NCBI GenBank assembly: GCA_022376925.1
Contig: JAIOJX010000032.1
Coordinates: forward strand, 203,790,939-203,854,938
Direction of reading: 5' to 3'
Length of the DNA stretch: 64,000 bases
DNA from: Tragulus kanchil
Taxonomy: Eukaryota; Chordata; Mammalia; Artiodactyla; Tragulidae
Below are positions 1 through 10,029 of this stretch, piece by piece (position 1 is the first letter of the stretch; every line of letters begins with the position of its first letter). The translations under genes were made by a program, and so were the position numbers. Below the pieces are notes generated by a model. That model was not told the DNA's origin. It saw nothing but the letters and a program-made list of their open reading frames with translations, and did not search any database.

Positions 1-205
1 CTGCTCACACCAACTTTGACAACAGATAGGACAGAGATCATTCGATCCTTCAGTCATAGGCTCCCCAGCCACTTGTTTTAGTAATTCTGTGACTGTTCTG
101 ATGCCCTTCAGACTAGGCAGGGTCTTTCTGCTGTAGGTTCTTACAGCTTTGTCATTCTTTCATTGCAATTACCAAAATTATATATTTTTCTAAAATGTTT
201 TCCTT

Positions 206-307
206 TGGCCGCACCTCATGGCATGCAGAACTTCCCCAAGGGGTCACATCGGCGCGTGCTACAGCAGAAGCACAAAGTCTTAACCACTGGACCACTAGGG
301 AAACCCC
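206..307 (-). mobile_element. CHR-type tRNA-derived SINE, 3'-truncated
   Basis: Read on the minus strand it begins with the standard ruminant/cetacean SINE head (ending on the plus strand as 'accactagggaaacccc') and contains the degenerate tRNA-like region. It is diverged and truncated, so it is an older copy. It lies immediately left of the L2 remnant into which the big L1 inserted. Confidence 0.7.
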
Positions 308-356
308 TACAAAAACGACAGGACTGGGCAACTGGTTGCTTAACATCTGTCACCCT

Positions 357-430
357 TGCTAGAGTGTGAGCTCCATGGAGACAGAGACTGCTTCTTCAAT
401 CCTATTCACTGTTACAGACTTGCTATTTTT
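357..430 (+). mobile_element. L2 3'-end fragment (interrupted by L1)
   Basis: The phrase 'gtgagctccatggagacaga' and the following text match the 3' region of the ancient LINE L2. The fragment is split by the L1 insertion and resumes at about 6751-6870, where the continuation past the duplicated segment includes the L2-like 'ggccctgtaaatatactta'. Confidence 0.55.
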
Positions 431-741
431 TTTTTTTAAACCTTTATTTTACTTTTAACTTTTACAGAGTTTTGTTGTTTACAGATATGTATGTTCTCAG
501 ACTAGTCATATGTATATCCCCCCCTTCCCTCCCCTCCCGACCATCACACAGCACCCCTGAAGGATCCCCTTTTCTCACAGAGCAATGACTAGAGCTGTTT
601 TCTTCACTTATGATAGTACAGGCCTTCATGCTACTTCCTTTACGCCTCTCACCCACTGTTCCTTCCCCACAATGTCCATATGTCCACTGTCCATGTCTGT
701 CTTTCTGTCGCTTCACTGCGTGTGCCATCATCACCATCCTA

Positions 742-1455
742 CTAGATTCCATATATATGTGTTAATATACTGTATTTGTCCTTCTCTTTCTGACTGACTT
801 CACTTTTTATGATACGTTCTAGATCCAGCCACCTCATTAGGGTTGATTCTTCTGCATTTCTCTTTACAGCTGTGTAGTATTCCATTGTATATATGTACCA
901 GAGCTTTTGGATCCATTCGTTCGTCGATGGGCGTCTAGGTTCCTTCCATGTTCTAGCTATTGTATAGAGAGCTGCAATGAACATTGGGGTACAGGTGCTT
1001 CTTTCAGTTTTGATTTCGTCAGGGTATAAGCCTAAGAGTGGGATTGCTGGGTCATATGGTGCTTCTATTTTTAGTTTTTTAAGAAATCTCCAGACTGTCT
1101 TCCATAGAGGCTGTATCAATTTACACTCCGACCAGCAATGCAGGAGTGTTCCCTTTTCTCCACAGCCTCTCCAGCATTTATTGTCTGTCGATTTGTGGAT
1201 GACGGCCATTCTGACGGGTGTGAGGTGATATCTCATTGTAGTTTTGATTTGCATTTCTCTAATTATTAGTGAAGTTGAGCATCGTTTCATGTGTTTTGGG
1301 GCTGTCTGTATGTCATCGTTGGAGAGGTGTCTGTTTAGGTCCTTTCCCCATTTTTTGATTGGATTGTTCGTTTTTCCTGTGCTGAGTTGTCTGTGTTTCT
1401 TGTGGATTTTGGAGATTAATTCTTTGTCTGTTGTTTCATTTGCTATGATTTTCTC
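742..1455 (-). pseudogene. L1 ORF2 C-terminal region (Cys-rich domain)
   Basis: The translated minus strand contains the conserved L1 C-terminal block including '[15 protein letters not shown]' (Cys/His-rich segment), 'AIPLLGLYP' and '[10 protein letters not shown]'. The ORF2 frame meets a stop at about 1456-1458, where the conserved Trp after 'NRQPTE' reads as TGA, so the C-terminus is separated from the RT by a nonsense mutation. The same stop is present in both copies of the first duplication (second at 2658), so it predates or is independent of that duplication. Normally this segment supports RNA binding and reverse transcription by ORF2p. Confidence 0.9.
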
Positions 1456-3678
1456 TCACTCTGTGGGCTGTCTGTTCAGCTTTTTTGTAATTTCTTTTGC
1501 TGTACAAAAGCTTTTAAGTTTCATTAGGTCCCACATGTTCATTTGTCTTTTTAGTTCCACTATTCTAGTAGGTGGGTCAGAGAAGATCTTGCTTTGATTG
1601 ATGTCCTTGAGGGTTTTGCCTATAGTCTCCTCTAAGAGTTTGATGGTTTCTGGCCTTACATTTAAATCTTTAATCCATTTTGAGTTGATCTTTGTGTATG
1701 GTGTCAGGGTATGTTCCAACTTCATTTTCTTGCATGTGGCTGTCCAATTTTCCCAGCGCCATTTGTTGAAGAGGCTGTCTTTGTCCCATTTTATATGTTC
1801 GCCTCCTTTGTCAAAAATAAGGTACCCACAGGTGCGTGGCTTTATCTCTGGGTTCTCGATCTTGTTCCATTGGTCGATATTTCTGTTTTTGTGCCAGTAC
1901 CATACTGTCTTGATGACTGTTGCTTTGTAGTAGAGTCTGAAGTTGGGGAGGCTGATCCCTCCAGCTCCATTCTTCTTTCTCAGGATTGCTTTGGCTATTC
2001 GATGTCTTTTGTGCTTCCATATGAACTGTGTTATTCTTTGTTCTAGTTCTGTGAAGAATGTTATTGGAAGTTTGATAGGTATTGCATTGAATCTATAGAT
2101 GACATTTGGTAGTATGGTCATTTTCACAATATTGATTCTTCCGACCCAGGAACATGGAATATTTCTCCATCTGTTTAACTCTTCTTTAATGTCTCTCATG
2201 AGTGTCTTGTAATTTTCTGTGTACAGTTCTTTTGTTTCTTTGGGTAGGTTTATTCCTAGATATTTGATTCTTTTGGTTGCGATGGTGAAGGGGATTGCCT
2301 CTTTGATTTCACTTTCTGATTTTTCATTGTTTGTGTATAGGAATGCCAGTGATTTCTGTATATTGATTTTGTATCCTGCGACTTTGCTGAATTTGCTGAT
2401 TAACTCTAGTAGTTTTGTAATAGTGTCTTTGGGATTTTCTATGTATAATATCATGTCATCTGCAAATAGAGAGAGTTTGAGCATCGTTTCATGTGTTTTG
2501 GGGCTGTCTGTATGTCATCGTTGGAGAGGTGTCTGTTTAGGTCCTTTCCCCATTTTTTGATTGGATTGTTCGTTTTTCCTGTGCTGAGTTGTCTGTGTTT
2601 CTTGTGGATTTTGGAGATTAATTCTTTGTCTGTTGTTTCATTTGCTATGATTTTCTCTCACTCTGTGGGCTGTCTGTTCAGCTTTTTTGTAATTTCTTTT
2701 GCTGTACAAAAGCTTTTAAGTTTCATTAGGTCCCACATGTTCATTTGTCTTTTTAGTTCCACTATTCTAGTAGGTGGGTCAGAGAAGATCTTGCTTTGAT
2801 TGATGTCCTTGAGGGTTTTGCCTATAGTCTCCTCTAAGAGTTTGATGGTTTCTGGCCTTACATTTAAATCTTTAATCCATTTTGAGTTGATCTTTGTGTA
2901 TGGTGTCAGGGTATGTTCCAACTTCATTTTCTTGCATGTGGCTGTCCAATTTTCCCAGCGCCATTTGTTGAAGAGGCTGTCTTTGTCCCATTTTATATGT
3001 TCGCCTCCTTTGTCAAAAATAAGGTACCCACAGGTGCGTGGCTTTATCTCTGGGTTCTCGATCTTGTTCCATTGGTCGATATTTCTGTTTTTGTGCCAGT
3101 ACCATACTGTCTTGATGACTGTTGCTTTGTAGTAGAGTCTGAAGTTGGGGAGGCTGATCCCTCCAGCTCCATTCTTCTTTCTCAGGATTGCTTTGGCTAT
3201 TCGATGTCTTTTGTGCTTCCATATGAACTGTGTTATTCTTTGTTCTAGTTCTGTGAAGAATGTTATTGGAAGTTTGATAGGTATTGCATTGAATCTATAG
3301 ATGACATTTGGTAGTATGGTCATTTTCACAATATTGATTCTTCCGACCCAGGAACATGGAATATTTCTCCATCTGTTTAACTCTTCTTTAATGTCTCTCA
3401 TGAGTGTCTTGTAATTTTCTGTGTACAGTTCTTTTGTTTCTTTGGGTAGGTTTATTCCTAGATATTTGATTCTTTTGGTTGCGATGGTGAAGGGGATTGC
3501 CTCTTTGATTTCACTTTCTGATTTTTCATTGTTTGTGTATAGGAATGCCAGTGATTTCTGTATATTGATTTTGTATCCTGCGACTTTGCTGAATTTGCTG
3601 ATTAACTCTAGTAGTTTTGTAATAGTGTCTTTGGGATTTTCTATGTATAATATCATGTCATCTGCAAATAGAGAGAGT
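1275..3678. repeat. Tandem duplication 1 (unit 1202 bp)
   Basis: Copy 1 is 1275-2476 and copy 2 is 2477-3678, with no difference that I noticed. The junction joins 'gagagagtttga' directly to 'gcatcgtttcatg', sharing the 4-base microhomology 'ttga'. The duplication repeats the C-terminal half of L1 ORF2 and splits the ORF at the FADD motif. Confidence 0.95.
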
Positions 3679-4916
3679 TTGACTTCTTCTTTTCCAATCT
3701 GGATTCCTTTGATTTCTTTCTCTTCTCTTATTGCTGTTGCTAGAACTTCCAGGACTATGTTGAATAAGAGTGATGAAAGTGGACACCCTTGTCTTGTTCC
3801 TGATCTTAGAGGGAATGCTTTGAGTTTTTCACCATTGAGGATAATGTTCGCTGTGGGCTTCTCATATATGGCTTTCACTATGTTAAGATAACTTCCTTCT
3901 ATGCCCATTTTTTGAAGAGTTTTTATCATAAATGGATGTTGTACTTTGTCAAAGGCTTTTTCTGCATCTATTGAGATGATCATGTGATTTTTGTCTTTCA
4001 ATTTGTTGATATGGTGTATCACATTGATTGATTTGCGTATGTTGAAGAATCCTTGCATGCCTGGGATGAACCCAACTTGATCATGATGAATGAGCTTTAT
4101 GATGTGTTGCTGAATTCTGTTTGCTAGGATTTTGTTGAGGATTTTGGCATCTAGATTCATCAGTGAAATTGGCCTATAATTTTCTTTTTTTGTGATGTCT
4201 TTGCCTGGCTTTGGTATCAGGGTGATGGTGGCCTCGTAGAATGTGTTTGGAAGTGTTCCTTCCTGGGCAATTTTTTGGAAGAGTTTTAGAAGGACAGGCA
4301 TTAACTCTTCTTTAAATGTTTGGTAGAATTCACTTGTGAAACCATCTGGCCCTGGGCTTTTATTTTGGGGTAGATTTTTGATCACAAGGTCGATTTCTGA
4401 GCTTGTGATTGGCTTGTTCATAGTTTCTATTTCTTCCTGGTTGAGTCTTGGGAGGTTAGTCTTCTCTAAGAAACTGTCCATTTCTTCCAGGTTGTCCAGT
4501 TTGTTGCCATAGAGTTGTTCATAATAGTCTCTTATAATCCTTTGGATTTCTGCATTATCTGTTGTAATCTCTCCTTTTTCATTTTTGATTTTGGTGATCT
4601 GGTTCTTCTCTCTCTTTTTCTTGATGAGTCTGGCCAGTGGTGTGTCGATTTTATTGACTTTTTCGAAGAACCAGCTTTTTGTTTTATTTATCTTTACTAT
4701 TGTTTCTTTTGTTTCTTTTTCATTTATTTCTGCTCTAATCTTTATGATTTCCCTTCTTCTGCTGGCTTTGGGGTGTTTTTGTTCTTCTTTCTCCAGTTGT
4801 TTTAAGCGTAAGGTAAGGTCGTCTGTTTGAGATTTTCCTAGTTTCTTGAGGTGGGATTGAATTGCTATAAACTTCCCTCTTAGAACTGCTTTTGCAGTAT
4901 CCCATAGGTTTTGCAC
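2658..4916 (-). pseudogene. L1 ORF2 reverse transcriptase region, 752 codons open
   Basis: An uninterrupted 752-codon frame covers the linker after the endonuclease, the RT domain and the region after it. Visible landmarks are '[13 protein letters not shown]', '[19 protein letters not shown]', '[12 protein letters not shown]', '[15 protein letters not shown]' (first catalytic Asp) and the active-site 'LFADDMILY' (F-A-D-D) near residue 418. RT would copy L1 RNA at a nicked target. There is no native start here; the frame begins inside ORF2 because a stop lies upstream in the 'EEIKGEI*' region, at about 4950. It ends at the TGA replacing the conserved Trp. It is a fragment of a dead element, but its openness shows recent insertion. 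Confidence 0.95.
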
Positions 4917-6488
4917 TGTCGTGTGTTCATTGTCATTTTCTTCTAGGAATTTTTAAATTTCTCCTTTGATTTCCTCAATGATCAGTTGGTTTTTTAGGTA
5001 TGTGTTGTTTAATCTCCATGTGTTTGTGTTTTTAGCGGTTTTTTTCCTGTAGTTGATCTCTAGTCTCACTGCATTGTGGTCTGAGAAGATGGTTGATAGA
5101 ATTTCAGTTTTCTTGAATTGACTGAGGATTGATTTGTGGCCCAAGATGTGGTCTATCCTGGAGAATGTTCCGTGAGCACTTGAGAAGAAAGTGTATTCTT
5201 CTGCTTTTGGATGGAAGGTCCTAAAGATATCAATGAGGTCCATTTCTTCTAGTGTGGCATGTGTTTTTTAGTATGTTTGAAGAAATCCTTGCATGCCTGG
5301 GATGAACCCAACTTGATCATGATGAATGAGCTTTATGATGTGTTGCTGAATTCTGTTTGCTAGGATTTTGTTGAGGATTTTGGCATCTAGATTCATCAGT
5401 GAAATTGGCCTATAATTTTCTTTTTTTGTGATGTCTTTGCCTGGCTTTGGTATCAGGGTGATGGTGGCCTCGTAGAATGTGTTTGGAAGTGTTCCTTCCT
5501 GGGCAATTTTTTGGAAGAGTTTTAGAAGGACAGGCATTAACTCTTCTTTAAATGTTTGGTAGAATTCACTTGTGAAACCATCTGGCCCTGGGCTTTTATT
5601 TTGGGGTAGATTTTTGATCACAAGGTCGATTTCTGAGCTTGTGATTGGCTTGTTCATAGTTTCTATTTCTTCCTGGTTGAGTCTTGGGAGGTTAGTCTTC
5701 TCTAAGAAACTGTCCATTTCTTCCAGGTTGTCCAGTTTGTTGCCATAGAGTTGTTCATAATAGTCTCTTATAATCCTTTGGATTTCTGCATTATCTGTTG
5801 TAATCTCTCCTTTTTCATTTTTGATTTTGGTGATCTGGTTCTTCTCTTTTTCTTGATGAGTCTGGCCAGTGGTGTGTCGATTTTATTGACTTTTTCGAAG
5901 AACCAGCTTTTTGTTTTATTTATCTTTACTATTGTTTCTTTTGTTTTTCATTTATTTCTGCTCTAATCTTTATGATTTCCCTTCTTCTGCTGGCTTTGGG
6001 GTGTTTTTGTTCTTCTTTCTCCAGTTGTTTTAAGCGTAAGGTAAGGTCGTCTGTTTGAGATTTTCCTAGTTTCTTGAGGTGGGATTGAATTGCTATAAAC
6101 TTCCCTCTTAGAACTGCTTTTGCAGTATCCCATAGGTTTTGCACTGTCGTGTGTTCATTGTCATTTTCTTCTAGGAATTTTTAAATTTCTCCTTTGATTT
6201 CCTCAATGATCAGTTGGTTTTTTAGGTATGTGTTGTTTAATCTCCATGTGTTTGTGTTTTTAGCGGTTTTTTTCCTGTAGTTGATCTCTAGTCTCACTGC
6301 ATTGTGGTCTGAGAAGATGGTTGATAGAATTTCAGTTTTCTTGAATTGACTGAGGATTGATTTGTGGCCCAAGATGTGGTCTATCCTGGAGAATGTTCCG
6401 TGAGCACTTGAGAAGAAAGTGTATTCTTCTGCTTTTGGATGGAAGGTCCTAAAGATATCAATGAGGTCCATTTCTTCTAGTGTGGCAT
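4037..6488. repeat. Tandem duplication 2 (unit about 1230 bp, with indels)
   Basis: Copy 1 is 4037-5260 and copy 2 is 5271-6488, with about 10 bases of filler between. The offset drifts from 1236 to 1228: copy 2 loses two 4-base steps in T/C-rich tracts (near 5845 and 5945) and gains a base at its very start ('gaagaaatcc' against 'gaagaatcc'). The indels break the L1 ORF2 frame into the pieces 5268-5717 and 5929-6144. Confidence 0.93.
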
Positions 6489-6699
6489 TTAAGGCTTGTG
6501 TTTCTTTATTAATTTTCTGTTTGGATGATCTGTCCATTGGTGTGAGAGGAGTGTTAAAGTCTCCTACTATGATTGTGTTCCTGTCAATGTCTTCTTTTAT
6601 GTCTGAAAGTGTTTGTCTTATGTACTGGGGTGCTCTTGCATTGGGAGCATAGATATTTATGATTGTTATGTCTTCTTCTTGGATGGATCCCTTAATCAT
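6181..6699 (-). pseudogene. L1 ORF2 endonuclease domain, 5'-truncated
   Basis: The frame encodes the second half of the APE-like endonuclease: 'INIYAPNARAP', 'VGDFNTPL' (conserved D-x-N of the active site), 'RIDHILGHKSILS' and 'SDHNAVRLE' (the conserved Asp-His pair). The first catalytic half (N-terminal Asn/Glu residues) lies beyond the 5' truncation. A stop after 'EEIKGEI' separates it from the RT frame in both duplicate copies (6181 and 4953). In an intact element this domain nicks A/T-rich target DNA; here it is inactive. Confidence 0.9.
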
Positions 6700-7029
6700 G
6701 ATGTAGTAAAATGACAGGACTGGGCAACTGGTTGCTTAACATCTGTCACCCTTGCTAGAGTGTGAGCTCCATGGAGACAGAGACTGCTTCTTCAATCCTA
6801 TTCACTGTTACAGACTTGCTATTTTTTGAAGCAATCTGACACATGGCCCTGTAAATATACTTATTTGTTGGGCCCATCTACCTTGATTTCAGCTGACACG
6901 TAAAAGTTTTACCTGGGAGGACTGAGTTCTCATATACTCAGTTTTTTGTTTGTTGAGTAGATGCAACCCAACCTTTAGTATCTTCACCCAACACTGTTTT
7001 TCTATTTATTTACTCATGTAAAAAATACT

Positions 7030-7320
7030 AAATATGCTCTGTGCTCAGTGCTAGTGAGGAGGTAGACACTGGGCAAGTACATAAGATACAAACTGTGTGA
7101 TAAATGCTAAGGCGAAAGAGCACAAGGTGTTAAGAGAGAATACAATGGGGAACCCGATATAGACGGTGGTCAAGGATGGCCTTTCTGAGGAACTCATACT
7201 TCAGCTAAGTCATGAAATCAGGAGAAGGAGACATGAGCCAAGAGTAGGGAACAAGAAAGTTTTTAGCAGAGAAGTAACAGCTATACAATGACTTTGAGGC
7301 AGAAAGGGGCTGCAAATGTC
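7030..7320 (+). mobile_element. Ancient mammalian interspersed repeat, family not assigned
   Basis: Contains the diverged pattern 'ggtggtcaaggatggccttt...aggaactcat...cttcagctaag' typical of an old, widely dispersed mammalian repeat. A second, non-overlapping part of what looks like the same family occurs at 26630-26830. I cannot name the family with confidence without a repeat library. Confidence 0.4.
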
Positions 7321-7367
7321 CCAGGAGCCTTTAAAGACCAAGAAAGTTTGCCAAACATCCCTGACAG

Positions 7368-7495
7368 GAATCACCTGGGGTCATCTGTTAACCACACAGC
7401 TTTCCAGACCCATCCCCTGGAGATACTGATTCCGTGGTCTGGGACAGGCTTTGAGAACTTGGGCTTTTCACAGCCCCCAGAGGCCAGGTGATTGG
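7368..7495. mobile_element. MER5A-like hAT-Charlie DNA transposon remnant
   Basis: The order 'aatcacctgggg', 'gttaaccacac', 'cagacccatcccctggaga', 'tgattccgtggtctggg', 'gagaactt' and 'ccaggtgatt' matches the short non-autonomous MER5 family of hAT elements. It is old and lacks any transposase sequence. Confidence 0.6.
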
Positions 7496-7499
7496 TACC

Positions 7500-8290
7500 A
7501 CCAGGGAAGTCAGGGAAACACGGATGTGGGTACAGAGCAAGGTGGTATAAGGAGTTCTAGGAGCACCTGGCAGAGGCTTAGGGCCCTGGTGGTGATGGGC
7601 TGCTTGAGATCACACCCCAGGAACACGCAAGAATCACACTGTCTTACAGCCCTTCCTCTCTAGTGAGCTGGGCCCTGGGCCTGTCCACTTCTTTCTCCTT
7701 CTGTTTTGAAGACAGGGGAACCACAGGGGCAAGGAGGAGAGAAAGGAGCAGAAGCAGAGGGCTTTCCCTTTCCCAACCCTCAGCCTTCAAGAGCTACATC
7801 TGGAATGCCAATGCATTTTTAGTCCCTAATGGACCCCAAAAGCCGTCCACTCTTCTAGGTCCGAGTGAGAAATGAAAAGTTCTGGAGGGCCTCCTTTAAC
7901 AAGGTTAAAAATCCAAAGGCCATTTGCTCGTGTTAGGAGTAGCTGAGTCGAGAAAATTATGGGGCTCATCTCAGGGTCATGGAGGAAGACCTGAGTGTAG
8001 CAGTGAAAAGGGAAGTGGGCAAGCAAAACTGTGGCGGCAAAGAAACAAAGGAAGCGGACAGAGAGCTACTCAGGAATAAGAAGAGTCCCTAGGGGTTTAG
8101 AGCTAGTGAATTCTCTTTCTCCTCTCTTCTCTGAAATTCCATTCCCACCCTTCATCTTTACAGGGTGTCTCTTGGTCCTCACCAAGACCGCCTTGCCCCA
8201 GAGTCTCCTCTGTACCCAGTGCCACCCACCCTTCCCATCCTCCTCCCTCCATCAGCTCCCACCACAGGCACTGGGAGAACATTTCTGTTT
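7500..8290. other. Unique sequence, nothing assigned
   Basis: No repeat or gene recognised. A plus-strand pyrimidine tract ending in 'catctttacag' (near 8160) would make a usable splice acceptor, but no convincing exon frame with a donor follows before the Bov-tA SINE. Confidence 0.4.
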
Positions 8291-8293
8291 ACT

Positions 8294-8515
8294 GGGCTTC
8301 TCTGTGGTAGGGGGGAGGGGTGTCAGTGGTAAAGAATCCGCCTGTCAATGCAGGAGACATGGGTTCAATTTCTGGGTCAGGAAGATTTCCTGGAGAAGGA
8401 AATGGCAACCTACTTCAGTATTCTTGCCTGGGAGATCTCATGGACAGAGGAGCCCAGCTGGCTGAAGTCCATGGGGTAGCAAAGAATTGGGCACCACTTA
8501 ATGACTAAACAACAG
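8294..8515 (+). mobile_element. Bov-tA SINE
   Basis: Starts 'gggcttctctgtgg', has 'ggttcaatttctgggtcagg' (B-box region) and the Bov-A body 'aatggcaacctacttcagta...ggacagaggagccc...gtccatggggtagcaaag'. It carries a G-rich insertion shortly after the start. The second copy at 9370-9591 is the duplication of this one, not a separate insertion. Confidence 0.9.
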
Positions 8516-8914
8516 CTGTTTCTTGCATGATGTCCCCTTCTCCCCAGTGAAGGAGAAATGTATTGACAGACATCCAAGGGGAAACTTAGGGTAAGTTTTT
8601 CCATGGAAATGCTGGTACCCCTAATGGTTTGAGTTTATGCTATTACAACTTTAGGCACACCATGGGTAAATATGCTTTCGTTGTGATAACGTCACTTCCT
8701 TGGAAAATATGTCCCAACATCTGGACAACCCACTCCCGAATGCGAACTTTTAAAACATTGCTTGTCTAGAGCCCATATTAACTTGCACTTGCTGATCTGC
8801 TTCTGCAATGATTCTTCTCTGTTTTCCTGAAAGTACCTGTATTTTAGGAAATGTTTACACAGGAATTTCTTCCCTTGATTGTTTCTAAGTCAACTGGGCT
8901 TTGACATTAAGGTA

Positions 8915-9025
8915 ACAGGACCTGCCTCATAACACTGTTGAGGATTAACTAAGATGGTGAATGTAAAGCACATCCTAGTACAGTGTTGGGCATTACACTA
9001 AGGACTAAGTAAACATTAATTATTA
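8915..9025 (+). mobile_element. MIR SINE
   Basis: 'cctcataacactgttgagga' followed by 'gtaaagcacatcctagtaca' is the 3' half of MIR in sense orientation. Because duplications 3 and 4 overlap, the same MIR segment appears three times (8953, 10031 and 11159 mark the same base run). Confidence 0.7.
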
Positions 9026-10029
9026 ATACAGTATTATTCTTTTTACTTAGGACTTATTGCCCACGTCATGAAACAAGAGTGAAAAGGGAAGTGGGCAAGC
9101 AAAACTGTGGCGGCAAAGAAACAAAGGAAGCGGACAGAGAGCTACTCAGGAATAAGAAGAGTCCCTAGGGGTTTAGAGCTAGTGAATTCTCTTTCTCCTC
9201 TCTTCTCTGAAATTCCATTCCCACCCTTCATCTTTACAGGGTGTCTCTTGGTCCTCACCAAGACCGCCTTGCCCCAGAGTCTCCTCTGTACCCAGTGCCA
9301 CCCACCCTTCCCATCCTCCTCCCTCCATCAGCTCCCACCACAGGCACTGGGAGAACATTTCTGTTTACTGGGCTTCTCTGTGGTAGGGGGGAGGGGTGTC
9401 AGTGGTAAAGAATCCGCCTGTCAATGCAGGAGACATGGGTTCAATTTCTGGGTCAGGAAGATTTCCTGGAGAAGGAAATGGCAACCTACTTCAGTATTCT
9501 TGCCTGGGAGATCTCATGGACAGAGGAGCCCAGCTGGCTGAAGTCCATGGGGTAGCAAAGAATTGGGCACCACTTAATGACTAAACAACAGCTGTTTCTT
9601 GCATGATGTCCCCTTCTCCCCAGTGAAGGAGAAATGTATTGACAGACATCCAAGGGGAAACTTAGGGTAAGTTTTTCCATGGAAATGCTGGTACCCCTAA
9701 TGGTTTGAGTTTATGCTATTACAACTTTAGGCACACCATGGGTAAATATGCTTTCGTTGTGACAACGTCACTTCCTTGGAAAATATGTCCCAACATCTGG
9801 ACAACCCACTCCCGAATGCGAACTTTTAAAACATTGCTTGTCTAGAGCCCGCATATTAACTTGCACTTGCTGATCTGCTTCTGCAATGATTCTTCTCTGT
9901 TTTCCTGAAAGTACCTGTATTTTAGGAAATGTTTACACAGGAATTTCTTCCCTTGATTGTTTCTAAGTCAACTGGGCTTTGACATTAAGGTAACAGGACC
10001 TGCCTCATAACACTGTTGAGGATTAACTA

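Larger units (their letters stand above)
432..6712 (-). mobile_element. Young LINE-1, 5'-truncated in the ORF2 endonuclease, with two internal duplications
   Basis: Read on the minus strand, this element runs from the middle of the ORF2 endonuclease domain (near 6700), through reverse transcriptase and the Cys-rich C-terminus (742-1455), to a 3' UTR at about 440-740 and a poly(A) tail seen as T's near 430. It lacks the promoter, ORF1 and the start of ORF2, as expected for a 5'-truncated retrotransposition event. Long frames remain open, so it is young. Two tandem duplications (1202 bp at 1275/2477 and about 1230 bp at 4037/5271) inflate it; without them it is about 3.85 kb. The 3' UTR ends in a motif ('caaaactctgtaaaagtt') that differs from the other L1 3' end type in this window (59329-59825). 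It cannot be autonomous. Confidence 0.95.
317..6828. repeat. ~116-bp direct repeat flanking the L1 (candidate long target-site duplication)
   Basis: Bases 317-432 recur essentially unchanged at 6713-6828, immediately outside the two ends of the minus-strand L1. The left copy runs into the L1 poly(A) (seen as a T run near 430-440); the right copy continues into normal L2-like flank. This is the arrangement of a target-site duplication made by target-primed reverse transcription, but typical L1 duplications are about 7-20 bp, so this one is exceptionally long. The window also carries many artificial-looking duplications, so an assembly origin cannot be excluded. Confidence 0.7.

Noticed and set aside
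8031..8465. 144-codon plus-strand frame, present twice
   Set aside because: It runs into a Bov-tA SINE and is doubled only by the false duplication; composition is Pro/Leu-rich chance sequence.
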